Positions 12,241 through 24,659 are shown, numbered from the stretch's first letter. The stretch is 64,000 nucleotides of DNA from Diphasiastrum complanatum (GCA_029204225.1 CM055095.1:67109940-67173939); one strand, 5' to 3'. The notes: generated by a model not told the origin, from the sequence alone. A program made the numbers and translations.

Positions 12241-13655
12241 ATAGATCATGTTTGAGAAGGACTTCCGGGTTATTACTTTTCTTCTATTTTTTTTTGATCC
12301 ATCTTCTATGTATAATGATTAGAGTTATTTTTTTTCCCTTGTATATTCCTACCTACATTTTTCAAAAACCATTGGTTTGGTACTTACTTTTGAAATAAAA
12401 GTTATATATATGAAGACTCAAATTTTTTTAAGCACAGTCTCAAAAAATATTTTTTCGATACCTGCTCTTTTTTGGTCCCTTGTAAATTTCTACCAACTTT
12501 AAAAGTTTTCGATACTCGGCTCAAATTTTTCAGATTTTTTTTGATACAGTATCGACTCGATTTTTCGTAGTTTTTTTACAATTCTTTATAAATTTTTTTG
12601 ATACTTTTCATGTTTTTGAGTCTTTGTAAAAATTTAGATACTTGAGAATTTTTGGGGTCACTGCAAATTTTTTGAATCATTGTAAATTTTCGAGTCAATA
12701 ATAATTTTTTTCATCATTTTTTCAAGTCATTAATTTTCGATTCATTAATTTCTCGATCCGTTATCTATTTTTTCGATACATTGTTTTCTTGAGTCGCTCT
12801 CATTTTTCGAGTCTTGTTATTTTTTCGACCTTGAATTCCATCCGCCAGTTTCTGTGATATCTTGCATCCGACGCCTATCCTAAATTTTTTTCCTATAAAT
12901 TCGTCAACCGTGCCTTCCTTTTTATCTCACAATTTTCAGAAAAGCTCATGTCAGATTAACAAATCTCTGGCGCTTTTCAGGATTTCTGATCCAAGTTAGC
13001 CGATTTCAACTACACACTGACCGCTCTCACAGATTCTTTCATTTGTTTCTTCATCCCCCGCTTCTGCACACGCATGCATCTGACACAACTATTCTTCACA
13101 TCCGCCTTCAACTGTATCCGTCACTTGCAGCCGCCAAGTCCATCCGCCACTGTACCTCTTCTGTCTACATCACAAGTACATCTTCTGTTTCCATCCATCA
13201 GTTTCAACCACCATCTGCATCTGTCGTCTTCAGATCTGTCTGCATCCACCATCTCTCACAAGTACCCTCTGTTTGTATCCGCCAGTGTACATTTCAGTTG
13301 CATCCATCCACGCTCAACCAACAGTTCTAGTTGACAAAACATTCGTATCTACCAGATTGCATCCGCTAAGTTTTTCTTGACTCCATTCGACGACCAACTT
13401 TTCTCTTTTTTATTGCATCCGCCACCCTCTATCTGCCTACATGAATTTTTTCGAGTTTGCTTGTTTTTCGAGTCTGCTTGCTTCAACTTTGTGCATTTTT
13501 TGAGTCTGAACACTTTTCGATACCCTACATTTTTTAGAGTTTTTGCAACTTTTCCGATACACTTTCTTTTTTCAAGTCTCCTCATTTTTTAGATACCTCT
13601 GAATTTTTAAGATACCTTTGCATTCCTACCACTATAGAGACTCCAAAAAGAAGAA
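12241..13655. other. Non-coding spacer with recurring TTTTTCGATAC/TTTTTCGAGTC words
   Basis: No coding frame. From about 12,440 to 12,840 and again from 13,440 to 13,620, T-runs are followed again and again by CGATAC or CGAGTC variants. Between them (12,840-13,440) the words CATCCGCCA/CATCCATC recur in a pyrimidine-rich stretch. It lies between gypsy pol and the downstream frames and may be a leader or promoter for them. Confidence 0.5.
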
Positions 13656-15125
13656 ATGGCAGAATCAGATTTCGATCAAGTGCAGAGGTACCGGAGATGC
13701 CTCCGACATTGAAATTGGTTCCATGTGAACATAACGCCATGCTCCAGTGGTACACACAAGCAGAGATGTTCTTTCAGATGTTTGAGTTCAAAATTCCTAA
13801 GTGGAAGGGACATCAGAGCCTTTATCTGATGTACCAGGCCTATGAAAATTTTGCAGCCAAAGAGCTAATGTTCTGCATTGATATTCCCAATCTTCAGCTC
13901 TATGTCTACTTGGCTGTTAGCAGTCTTACTGCCTTCGGCTTCCCAAGTGGTCATAAAGAGAAACCGGTAAATCTGACCAATATGATGTAGCAATTCTATG
14001 CCAAGTTCCTTGACACCTCAGTCGACAAGTGGAAGAACAAAGATGGCATCCTATTCGAAGCCATCAAATCCAAGGAATTAGGAGTTGCCTGTGCCTATCT
14101 CACCAGGTACACATTTACACGCAAGGCACATCTGTTGTGGATTCCACTCCAGATTTTTGCCATGCTCAAAGAATCCTATGAAGCCTGCCACAACCGTATA
14201 ATTGGACAGAATTCATCTCCCGACAGTTGACCAATGCCTTACAAAAGAGAGCCCCAGTCACATCGTTGGGCTACATCCTTTTTGATCTTACTCGATGTCA
14301 GTCCTCAATTAACTTGAAGCTTGCCTTAGCTCCAAGAGATGCTGCTGTTAGCCGAGGCTATACCCATCCACAACTTCAGCTACATCTTTCCCACAAGCTG
14401 TTGCAGCTCATGAATGTCGCATCAAGAAGAGACATGACCGATCATCACCACAAGCCTCTCAACTTGCTGATACCACACCACCACTGAAGAAGCTGAGGAT
14501 GAAGATGACCGGCAGCAAACCGGCCCCTGAATTCAACACAGAGTCCAATAACTCACTACCATCTACGACAAATCAACTAACTCCGAGGAAACAGAAGAAG
14601 AAGATGGTTGTGTACGAAGATGTTCCATCTACCAGTGAAGACAATGAAGATGAAGACGAAGGCAGCCTCAAACCCGAGACACCCCATACGACGACAAATG
14701 CCGAGACCTCTTACCACCTTCATTGGATGGTAGACCAGTTAGCACAACACACAAATGAGTTCAGAACGACAAAGCACGACCTGCAGTTAAGAGATGCAGA
14801 GTTGTTGACAATTATGAAAAAGTTGCAGAGTGAAAGGGCCAAGAGATTGGAAGAGCAGAACCAGTTTTCAAATCAGCTCCAGTCTCTCCAAGAGGTGCAA
14901 GACCAGTTTGAGCGGCGGTTAGATCTCATGAATCAGAAAAATAAGAGACTAATTGATGTGATGACCATAGTCAAGCAACCAATCATGCCAGAAGATATAA
15001 AAGTTCCAGTTTCATCTTCAAGGGCAACAATAAAAATGGAAAAGTATATCTCCTTAATCCAGAAACATGAAGCCCTGAAGAGAAACCATCAAATTTCAGA
15101 AGACGAAAGCAACAAGAAGTTGTGA
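13656..15125 (+). pseudogene. Extra gypsy-element frame, N-terminal and coiled-coil part, unknown function
   Basis: An ATG at 13,656 with one early shift leads into a frame starting MPPTLKLVPCEHNAM at 13,697. It is interrupted by TAG at 13,988 but continues to about 14,229. Segments at 14,227-14,487 and 14,499-15,125 follow. The last is highly charged, with an acidic patch (EDNEDEDEGS) and then a long Gln/Glu/Arg/Lys-rich coiled coil (about residues 75-150). I do not recognise the protein. Its position after pol and before the polypurine tract at 16,723 matches where Athila-like elements keep an extra ORF, but no signal peptide or membrane segment of an env-like product is seen. Confidence 0.45.
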
Positions 15126-15141
15126 GCACTCAAAGAAAGCG

Positions 15142-16560
15142 TTGACAAGATCCAAGAGGAACTTCTCATGTCAAAGCGGCAAATGGACCTCATATGGAAT
15201 ATGTCCTATAGACTCGATGCAAGCGTATCAGTGTAGAAAAAATATGAACATAATGATGATGTTGGAGCTCTTGAGCAAAGTCGATCCATCAACCAACGAG
15301 GTGTTGATTTTCCATATCAAGGTTCCACAGCTGGCTCTCTCCACAAACCTGTCGTGGACTCCTCCACTTATGCTCAGTTGTCCCACTTACCTTCTTATTT
15401 TAATGAACCATTTTCATCTTACCAACCTTCATCTCTTACATTTGCTTGTTCAACCACCTCCACCTCCACTTCTAACACCATATTCCCCACATCGTCTCTT
15501 AAAACTGATGACCATTTTCTAAAATAGTTCATTTAACCAATAGCTCAGTATAACCTCATAACTAATCCACTACCCTCCACTCGTAAACTGTTTTTGCCTC
15601 CCATCACTGCTTGACTTTAATTTTCCTGATCAAGATCCACTTGATGAGAATGTGCAGCCTACTATGGGACTTTCTTCATCCCTTCCAAAAGGAAAGAGCA
15701 TCATCTTCGCTGGATCAAAGTCCGAGGGTTCAACACCAAGGATTCCTAATACAAAGAGTGCCACAACCCTGGACAACTATTTGGCAAGGCCCTCAAGGAA
15801 GCTATCCGAGAAATCCATAGAAAAGATCAAAAGATGGTATGACGATAAAAAAGAGTCTGATGAATTCCAGAAGACCTATAAGAAAAGAGAATGAGGGGGG
15901 ACAAAGAAAGTAACTATAGAAGAATTTCCAAAGCTCAACAGCCACGTGAACGCCTTACGACCACAACCTTCTTGGCGGATTGTGATGATGCTTAATAGTG
16001 ACGAGAAGCTTCAGGAGTACCTAAGGGCACCAAGCTGGAAAAGGGCAATTGATGAGACCCTTGGGAGAAAACAAAACCAGCCGAGCAACAGATCAATTGG
16101 CCTTTTATTCCAAGAATTGACTCAAGCTCAACTGTGGTAGAGTATCGAGATGCGCTACTAAAGTTTGGACACGCCTATAGAGGAAGTACAAATACTATAG
16201 TCCAAGAAAGTGCAGATTATTGTTTATCCATAGCCTTTCTCATGACATTGGAGTGCTACTGGGATAAGGGGCTACCACCCATAAAGTTGGACCTAAATCA
16301 ACCTTTGCGATCAGAAGATACACACCTAATGATGGCTAGGCTTTATTTTCGAGCCACATTTACTTCCAGTCAGGTTATGCAGATGATCAAAAAGTGGTAT
16401 GAAAATAAACTCATACATGGGATAAGGTCGTAGTTGGGACCTATTCCGTTGGACGCAAAGACAAGATTCATCACATTTGAAGCCATCGGAAAGAAGGTCG
16501 GCCATGAGAAATCTCTTGATAGTTGAAAAGCTGAAAAGAGCAAGCAAGAGACTCTTGGTC
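15142..16560 (+). pseudogene. Extra gypsy-element frame, C-terminal part, unknown function
   Basis: Further pieces of the same coding stretch in shifting frames. 15,142-15,522 is Pro/Leu-rich. 15,652-15,894 is basic and ends in a run of Lys/Glu (KIKRWYDDKKESDEF). 15,946-16,140 holds PQPSWRIVMML and APSWKRAIDETLG. 16,134-16,433 holds ESADYCLSIAFLMTLECYWDKG and ends at a TAG. The repeated continuation of frames across single stops shows this was once a protein of several hundred residues. No family recognised. It ends about 160 bp before the polypurine tract, which supports its being part of the element. Confidence 0.4.
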
Positions 16561-16722
16561 ACGTAGGGCTATCCTGATAAGCTGATGCACTCTTGAAATT
16601 TTGTCAAGAAAAGCAACAACGAAGCCAATAAGTTCTTAGTTTTACGTAGGCAACACTGATCTATGCCTTTCCAAGAACCACATGTCGAAGCTGAAGCAAT
16701 GCAGTGAGACCTGCAACACCAT

Positions 16723-16732
16723 AGGGGGAGGA
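16723..16732 (+). other. Polypurine tract of the gypsy element
   Basis: AGGGGGAGGA followed four bases later by TGTTAGC, the usual arrangement of plus-strand primer and LTR start. Confidence 0.6.
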
Positions 16733-16735
16733 TAA

Positions 16736-17250
16736 TGTTAGCTAATGTCATCATTAGAGGAGTTTTAAATCCAAAAAAGACCCTTTGTAAAGATTCTTTT
16801 TATATTTTTTCTCAATTTTTTCTTACACGTGGACCAATCAAAACACTCAAATTTGAAATCTACGTAACATAACTTTTTGAGTCCACATTTTGATTCCACA
16901 CTAAAAAAGGCATAACTTTTTTTAGTGGTAAGTCCAAATTTAGCGGAGTTTGGTGCATTGGAAAGCGCTTGACAAGGGCTTTCCAATGATATGTTACATG
17001 ATATACTTTTGATCTACGATTAAAAAGTTATGGCAAGTCAAAAGTATTAGTGTTATAATATTTTAATAATATAAACTACATCTTGCACGAATTTTTAAAG
17101 GGTCTTTTTGGAGCTCAAAACTCCTCTAATGGCCCTGAGGTGTCGATGCAGAACCTCTCCACTCAAAAGGGCTTCTAGCAGAGATGAAGTTGAGAGCCGA
17201 GTCTAAGAGCACAAGAACTATTAGTGCTAGGCTAAATTATACAATTGTGA
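16736..17250 (+). mobile_element. Gypsy 3' LTR start (right end unresolved)
   Basis: Begins TGTTAGCTAATG right after the polypurine tract. The 5' LTR is absent, so the length cannot be fixed; a fold-back element appears to sit inside it. The right limit given is where copia RT coding begins. Confidence 0.4.
16752..17131. mobile_element. MITE-like fold-back element, about 380 bp
   Basis: The left end (16,752-16,793) and right end (17,097-17,131) are near-complementary: CATTAGAGGAGTTTT, a short divergent stretch, then CCAAAAAGACCC. The interior is AT-rich and non-coding. No convincing target duplication was seen next to the ends, so the family is not assigned. Confidence 0.5.
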
Positions 17251-17259
17251 GCCCCATGG

Positions 17260-18254
17260 ATGGTGAGAACACATTCTGACCCTAATCTTTATGTCCTATG
17301 CTTTGATGGTATGATTGCTTTGGTTGCTCTCTATGTTGACGATCTGATTATTACGAAAAATGATCAAGAAATAATCAATATGATCAACAAGGGTCTCACG
17401 GATCAATTCGAGATGACAGATCTCAACCTGATGCATTATTGTCTTGGAGTTGAGGTGTGGCAAAAAGGACATGAGGTGGGACTAACACATGCCAAGTATG
17501 TCAGAGAGTTGTTGCACAGGTTCAGGCTACATGATTGCAATTTCAAGCTTGATGAGTCACAACCATTTGATGCTACACTATATAGGCAGCTAGTAGGGAG
17601 CTTGATTTACCTTACCACGACTAGGCCAAATATATGCTATGTTGTTGGTATTGTTAGTCAATTTATGGTAGCACCTACTAGAACACATTGGAAGACAACC
17701 AAAGGCATTTTGTGATACGTCAAAGGCACTCCCGATTATGGCTTGGTGTACAAGAAGCATGAAAGTTCACCTGAGTTATGTGGCTACTTGGATGCGGATT
17801 GGAGAGGCGATTGTGATGACAGTAGATCTACCATAGGGTATGTATTCCAATTTTGTGGCAATTGCTTTTCCTGTTCTAGTAAGAAGCAAAGTATAGTTGC
17901 TTTATCCACAACAGAAGTAGAGTATATGGCAATGTGTAGCGCAAGCATTTGGTTGAGGCAAATCTTGGATGAATGGACATGAAGCAAGAAAAATCCACAA
18001 CCATACATAATGATAGTTAGACTGGCATTTAGTTGGCAAAGAATCCGGTGTTCTACGCAAAAACCAAACACATCAAGATTCATTATCACTTTATACGTGA
18101 ATCACTGTTGAGTAAAGTTGTTCATTGTAGCAAAGATGAGCAACTAGTCGACATCTTCACTAACTTTCTCATTAGAGAAAGTTTGATAATTTTAGATCAA
18201 AACTTTATGTACTTAAAGTTTATTGACTTTGATGCTATGTATATGAGAGAATGA
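17260..18254 (+). pseudogene. Ty1/copia RT C-terminus and RNase H
   Basis: Open from 17,260 to 17,715 with the RT catalytic box ALYVDDLIIT (about 17,328), YCLGVEV and the thumb motif VGSLIYLTTTRPNICY. A TGA at 17,713-17,715 is followed in the same frame by RNase H: LDADWRGDCDDSRSTIGY (17,790-17,843), KKQSIVALSTTEVEYMA and the end of the active-site helix. After a stop at 17,980 and a shift, the last piece (18,033-18,254) has TKHIKIHYHFIRE and VDIFT, the copia C-terminus. The N-terminal pol and 5' LTR are missing. The key Asp residues of RT and RNase H survive despite the breaks. Confidence 0.88.
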
Positions 18255-18271
18255 GAAAGTAGATTGTACCT

Positions 18272-18540
18272 TTAGGGAGAGAGTTAGAATAAAATTAGAA
18301 TTATTGAGTTATTGTAATGTGGGTCCGGTCAGTGGATTAGGACCAGTTGGTCTCGCCACGAGGCATGTCGACGAGACATGCGTCCCGTCAACGACAACTT
18401 GGGGGCCATGCATGGGTTGCCAAAGAAGAAATTATATGTACAATGTTTTTGGTTTTGAAAAATACAGTTGCTATGTGAGGTTGGTGTGGGAGAGTGCTTT
18501 ATGTGTGTGATGATCTGTGATCCTGTTTTAAGCAAATTTT
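18272..18540 (+). mobile_element. Copia polypurine tract and 3' LTR start
   Basis: TTAGGGAGAG at 18,272-18,281, directly after the copia C-terminus, looks like a polypurine tract. The following AGTTAGAATAAAATT would be the LTR start with TG mutated to AG. The right end is not defined. Confidence 0.4.
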
Positions 18541-18850
18541 AACTTATTCCACATACATTGCGACAACACAAGACATTTGAAAAGTATGTGCACATTCTTA
18601 GGACCATTATAAGTTGAAAAATAATAGTGAAAGACAATTTCAAGTGTACAAAAAACAAGCCTTGCATCACATCCATGACTGACTTTGTATTGCAAATTTT
18701 CAAGATCTTTATTATGTTCAATGTTATATCGATAGTGAAAAAAATGTTCTCTTAAGCTGAATGCAGACTATGAAAAGACACATTTTTAAAAATTGGACAA
18801 TCATGAAACCTAAACATTACATATATTCAAATTAACACCAAACCCAAACA
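18541..18850. other. Unassigned spacer
   Basis: No gene seen; AT-rich sequence between a plus-strand copia and a minus-strand gypsy remnant. Confidence 0.4.
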
Positions 18851-21200
18851 TCTTGTGTAGAGGACCATCAACACTTTTAGTAATAAAATAAAGCACATGA
18901 TGACATATGCAGTTCTTTCCTAATTTTTTTTTAACAAAAAACTTCTCATCTTAAAATTCTTAAGACAATACAAATATGTTTTATATGCTCATTCATTGTT
19001 CTGCTGTAGACCAAAATGTCATATATACGCTACTACAAATTTTTCTAGAAAAGGACAAAAGAAATCAATCATCATTTGGTGAAAAATAGCCAGAATGTTC
19101 GTCAAACCAAAAGGTAAGATCAAAAACTTATAGTAGCCAAATCATGTCCTAAAACCAGTTTGAATACATCATGCGGATATATTTGAATTTGATGATATCT
19201 TGTTTGCAGATCGAATTTTGTGAAGAATTTTGCTCCAGTCAACCAATCTATGGGATCGTCCATCCTAGAAAGCAAGTATTTGTTTTTAGTGGTAACTTTA
19301 TTTAAGCCTTTTTTCGACGCAAAATTGAAATTCCCCGTCTTTTTCATCTTTGATATGAATGGGCGCTCTCCAAGGTGAATTCTTAGGCCTAATCTATTTC
19401 GTTTTAAGGTACTTCTTAATTTTCCTGGCCACCTCTTCCTCTTTTTTCTGACTAATTTGATAATGTTGTTAAAAGATGGGATGGCTATCGGGCACTGAAT
19501 CGATCCTATGGTCCACATACCGAGCATGTGGTAAACCATATGGAATTTGTTTATGAAAAAAATCAATAAATCCTTGTTTTAAATCTTGCATTAATTGTTG
19601 ATCTTGATGGGATTTTTTGTGTTACAACTATAAAACATATTCACATCATGTTAATTTGCAATATCACAATGCAATGTAGAATTTAAAACAAGATAAAACA
19701 ATTCATAATTGGAATCATTAACTTTTTCAATTGCTTTTGCCAAAGAAACTATTGGTGATGGGAGTACATTAGTCTCTCAAAAAGAAAATATGTTTTTAGT
19801 GTTACAATCTTTAAATACCAAAGAGTGAGTGTTGAAATCTATATTTGAAGTATTTGATTTATTGTAAAACCAATCATATCCTATAATTACATTAGTTTGA
19901 TTCAAATGCATGATATGGATTGAAAGTCTCTTGGTATAATCCTGCATCCAAAGCTCCAGATCGGGGCTTTTACATCCCATATCTCCATGTCCGATCCCGA
20001 GGCCAAGTGGACTACATATCAGTGATTGCTAGCGATGGTGGGAACCTGAAGCTTCTACACAAGCTGAGCATTAGTGAAATTGCCAATGCTTCTTGAATCT
20101 AGCAAAATGTTGATATCTTTTCCTAATATCTTGTTTCTAACACAAAACATTTGATTATGATGGAAAGATAATGAGCTAAAATTAGAAAAACATGCACAAT
20201 TTCCAATTAAATTGATCTCAAGTTTACCTGCAGGTAACACCATCATTGCATTGGATGACTTGTTCTTTTACTACGAGCACTATTTCATAGGATGCCTAGA
20301 TTTATTGCATAAGAAACAAAGATTTGTCTTGATTGCCAATTTTTGTGCTTTATCTTTTACCATCGGCTTTTTCTTTTTCTTTTTCTTTTTTTGATGTGCC
20401 GCAACATCTAATTCATCAAAAAAAAAAAGGATAATTTGATTTGTTTTCTTTATGTTTCAAGACCGTTTGGCCATGTCCCCATTTATGTGAGGCCACCAAA
20501 GTACTATCGTAAGCTTTCTCTACTTGAATAGCATTCTCAAGGGTGTGGAGGACATCACACTTGCACTCATTTTAATAGTCGGCAGACATAATCCAAGCAT
20601 GAATTGCCATTGAACCAACTTTCGATTAAAATGGTACTTTGACCAAAAAGTTCATGAATTCTTTATATGTGTTCAACTCACGGTTGCCCATCCAACTATT
20701 GACAGAAGGGAGATACATCTTCAATTCGTCCGCAACAATGAAAGGCTTGTGAAATTCCTCAAGGAGTCTTGTCCAAGTTGTCAATTTCGTGGGTAGTTCC
20801 CTCCACCAAGACAAAGCCTTATCCTCTAGAAAGAAGAGGAATGACAAAATCCGCTTATACTTTTTGGAACATTATGCAAGCTAAAATTGCTTGTCCACAT
20901 ATTAATTCATTCTTCGACAACTTCGAGAAGTTTAAATTTTTTTCACTGATAAATGTATTCTGTTGATAGCCCAAGTTGTTAAAATTAATAGACTGAAGTT
21001 GATTGAATAAATATTTTATTTGGTGATTGTGTTGCTTATTGCTCTCGTGGAGTTCCATAACTGCTCTACTTAATGTATCAAGTAAATAGTGGAAACGCGA
21101 CGATCCTTCCAGAGCGGGAGTGACATGTTGATTCTAGAAAGAAGTTATTTGGACTTCTCCGATTACATGAAACTCCTCATGTGCCATTTTCTTGTGCAAA
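18851..21200 (-). pseudogene. Ty3/gypsy gag-protease-RT, decayed
   Basis: Read from the right on the minus strand. Gag-like sequence at 21,190-20,450 includes LEDKALSWWRELP (about 20,820). A CCHC zinc knuckle lies at about 20,345-20,300 (C-X2-C-X4-H-X4-C) with a stop codon inside it. Retropepsin-like LLDSRSIGNF is at about 20,090, where DSG has become DSR, and VIIGYDWF follows at about 19,870. The RT start has LSRMDDPIDWL, FTKFDLQTRYHQI (about 19,230) and FWLTNIPA-like sequence near 19,100. The fragment dies before or around the YxDD region. The 5' LTR and all of RNase H and integrase are absent. Many frame breaks. Confidence 0.8.
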
Positions 21201-21432
21201 ATGCCCACTAATTGGCATTAAGAATTTTAAACCCAAGTAGAGCTTAAAATTGTAGAACAAGATAGCAATTTTTTAGAAGAAAAACCACAAAACTAATCCT
21301 AAACCCCTCCCACTTTTACTCATCTCTTTGGGCATGAGTTCCACGAGCTTGCTTGCTTGTGACTCACTTATGGGGCCTCGATCCACGAGGTTGCTCTGAG
21401 GACCCGAGGAGAAGAAGCCATCCTCCCAAAGT

Positions 21433-22318
<886 letters not shown>

Positions 22319-22484
22319 ATGCAGATCCACCATCATGAGTTTTGGGCCTCTAAACCAATAATTATGACTTTAGAACTATTGAGGGCCTTAACCGCTACTA
22401 GCCATATTGATTTACGGGTCAAGATAAGCCCATTAACCTCCTTACGGACATTTGTCCGAGATCAGATCAAACGTGGGCATGACA
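22319..22484 (-). mobile_element. Gypsy LTR fragment related to the LTR ending at 62,238
   Basis: Shares with 62,090-62,238 the words ACCATCATGAGTTT, GGGCCTC, TAATTAT, and the end CGAGA-CAG-CGTGGGCATGACA. In the 62-kb copy this end is the LTR terminus next to a polypurine tract; here it is followed by unrelated DNA, so it is a solo or truncated LTR. Confidence 0.55.
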
Positions 22485-22542
22485 CATAGGCTATGGCTAG
22501 ATTCAATTTTGTGCGGTAATGGTAGATCGATCGATCGGAAGC

Positions 22543-22612
22543 TTACCACATATAATCTAGCAGTTTGTGGCCTCTGCTCCTCAACTCCCGACTCCCAGAT
22601 TATATGTGGTAA
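22543..22612. repeat. Perfect 16-bp inverted repeat with a 38-nt loop
   Basis: TTACCACATATAATCT at 22,543-22,558 is exactly complementary to 22,597-22,612. The two arms are flanked by related GGTAATGG words. Confidence 0.8.
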
Positions 22613-23104
22613 TGGCCCTCTCAATGGCCATTACCTAGTACATACACTTTCTATGGAGTTTGGTTTTTAAAATGCTACCATGAGAAGCTCATCTCTATAG
22701 TTATGCCTCAAAGTATCATGAGTACCACGAACCCTTATCTCCCAGTGCTCGGGAAAGCCGACATTCTTAAGGAATGGAACAGGCATCTTTTCCCAAAAAC
22801 TGACAACTACAAAATTTTGCAGGATTTTTTATGTGATAAATTTAAGATTTTATAGGGAAATACCGACAAGTAAAAGCATATCCCCTGTTAGTAGCCGGAA
22901 TACTCCTTAAGATATGGGATTTTTGAAGGAAACTTCAAAACACTCCTTATCTCCATGTTAAATAATATCAAAAGCAGGATACATATTAGATTAGTGTACC
23001 ATTCCTGTCACAAGCTTGGAACTTAAAAAAAAGTTCTGAATCATTTACATGATGGGTTTTCTGATTTGCTCTTTATCCCTGCCGATTATTTCCTTTTATA
23101 TCTT
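22613..23104. other. Intergenic sequence
   Basis: Nothing recognisable between the hairpin and the tandem repeat. Confidence 0.4.
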
Positions 23105-23215
23105 CACCATCAAGAGCATATGATGATTTGAAAGCAAAGGTTCTTAACCATCAAGAGCATAACATGATTTGAAAGTAAAGGTTCTTCACCATCAAGAGCA
23201 TATGATGATTTGGAA
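23105..23215. repeat. Tandem repeat, unit about 43 bp, about 2.5 copies
   Basis: Three starts of ACCATCAAGAGCATA followed by TGATTTGAAAG and AAAGGTTCTT, with small differences. It lies about 180 bp 3' of the metalloproteinase gene. Confidence 0.75.
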
Positions 23216-23390
23216 AATGCAAAGCTGACTGAATTGGCATGCATTCTGTTTCACCACCTTATCAGCAATGCTTGGTGCAGGTATTATCAGCTCGTGGGAT
23301 CACAGAGAGAATCAAACGTAGTGAGTGAGTGAGTGAAACTGAATTACGAATCACGATACCCAACTCACCACTGATGGGAAGATTAGTGAA

Positions 23391-24581
23391 TCAATGATCA
23401 GCAATGAAGTAATAAAGAAGAAAATGCGTTAGGAAGAGAAGCAAGATGCTTTTGGGTTGTATTGAGAAGTGGGGAGAATCAGAAACTGTCTGGTTTGACT
23501 GGTCGGATTGCCGAGCTTGAACATTCTGGACATGTCTGGCTCCATAGAGCTCCTGCGCGCCCATAATATCATCCTGAGTAAGATGAGTCCTGACTTCCTT
23601 GGGGCCGATGCTGGGAAACATGATGGCGGTTTGATCAGATGAGTGCGCAAGGCCTAGGAGGTGGCCTATTTCGTGCACAACCACTGATTGTAAGTCTATG
23701 GCATAGTTGGAAGCTTCTTTATGGACATCTACTGACCAGTACTCGGCACTGTCAAGGTGAAAACGACCATCTTCAGGAGCAAATGCGTGTGCTAGAATGC
23801 CGAGGATGCCGTCGAAAGGATTGTCGTCACCGTGTTCGCCACTTACGAAATCGATCTTGATGTCTGCACTCTCAATGTCACTGATCTCAAAGAAGCTTAG
23901 GGGCACCACAGTAGACCATACCGCAAAGGCCATTGCAAACGCGGATCTTCTTTGTGGCTCTGGAATTCTGAAGTTCGCAAAGCTGGGAGCGAAGGCATAT
24001 GTCAGGTTACTACGAGAGATCCATGAAGGACAGCCAGGAAGGAGCTGGAAGCGCTCCGTACCTGTGAGGTGTGTGAGGCTTTTATTGCTGCTGTTATGGT
24101 TATGGCGCAGATGCATCACAGAGGTTCCATTCACTACATCCTCGCGGCCACATCGAGGCTTAGTTAACTGAGCGATGGTAGCGGCGTCGAGTATTCCTGT
24201 CACAGGCAGGCCAAAGTTCTCTTGATACAGCCTCACCGCAGCCTCTGTGTTATTGTCAAACACATCGCTCGGGTTTGATCCGGCAGGCAGATGCTCATAG
24301 CCAAAGGTTTGGAAATACAGCTTCAGCTTGCTCAGCGCCTGGTGCATCTCTCCTTTGTGCGCATTAAGCAGAGATGCAAAATCCGACCATGCTGATGCTC
24401 CCACGGAGCTTTTTACACTTGAAAGCGTTTCATTAGTCAGGATTTGTGATATTGTTTCCACCTCTACTCCCAAACCCACTTGCACTGCATCAATACTAGT
24501 GCTTATTATCATGATCAAGCTCAACAATGTGCAGAATACCCGCATGCTTCCTACTCTGATCACTTCCTTATCCTTGATCAT
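23391..24581 (-). CDS. Matrix metalloproteinase (matrixin, M10A), secreted and probably GPI-anchored
   Basis: A single uninterrupted frame of 396 residues from ATG at 24,581. Plant matrixins are zinc endopeptidases of the cell surface and wall, usually intronless and of this length. Order of parts: hydrophobic signal peptide (about 13-32); peptidoglycan-binding-like propeptide domain (about 65-140); cysteine switch PRCGREDV (142-149) that keeps the zymogen latent; calcium and structural-zinc loop with HGDDNPFDG and LAHAFAPEDGRFHLD (250-277); active-site zinc motif HEIGHLLGLAH (303-313) with catalytic Glu304; Met-turn Met321 in IMFPSIG; and a C-terminal hydrophobic stretch (about 376-393) after a polar spacer, as in GPI-anchored plant members. 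No hemopexin domain, as expected in plants. All key residues are present, so the gene appears functional. The start is supported by the signal peptide and a TATA box upstream. A second in-frame Met13 could also start translation. Confidence 0.96.
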   Translation of the reverse strand: MIKDKEVIRVGSMRVFCTLLSLIMIISTSIDAVQVGLGVEVETISQILTNETLSSVKSSVGASAWSDFASLLNAHKGEMHQALSKLKLYFQTFGYEHLPAGSNPSDVFDNNTEAAVRLYQENFGLPVTGILDAATIAQLTKPRCGREDVVNGTSVMHLRHNHNSSNKSLTHLTGTERFQLLPGCPSWISRSNLTYAFAPSFANFRIPEPQRRSAFAMAFAVWSTVVPLSFFEISDIESADIKIDFVSGEHGDDNPFDGILGILAHAFAPEDGRFHLDSAEYWSVDVHKEASNYAIDLQSVVVHEIGHLLGLAHSSDQTAIMFPSIGPKEVRTHLTQDDIMGAQELYGARHVQNVQARQSDQSNQTVSDSPHFSIQPKSILLLFLTHFLLYYFIADH

Positions 24582-24659
24582 GTTCTGTAAGCCGAGAGTG
24601 CAGCTGCCGAGCTTTGAGAATAGATTGATCTCCAGCTAATACCCATGATTTCGTTGACT

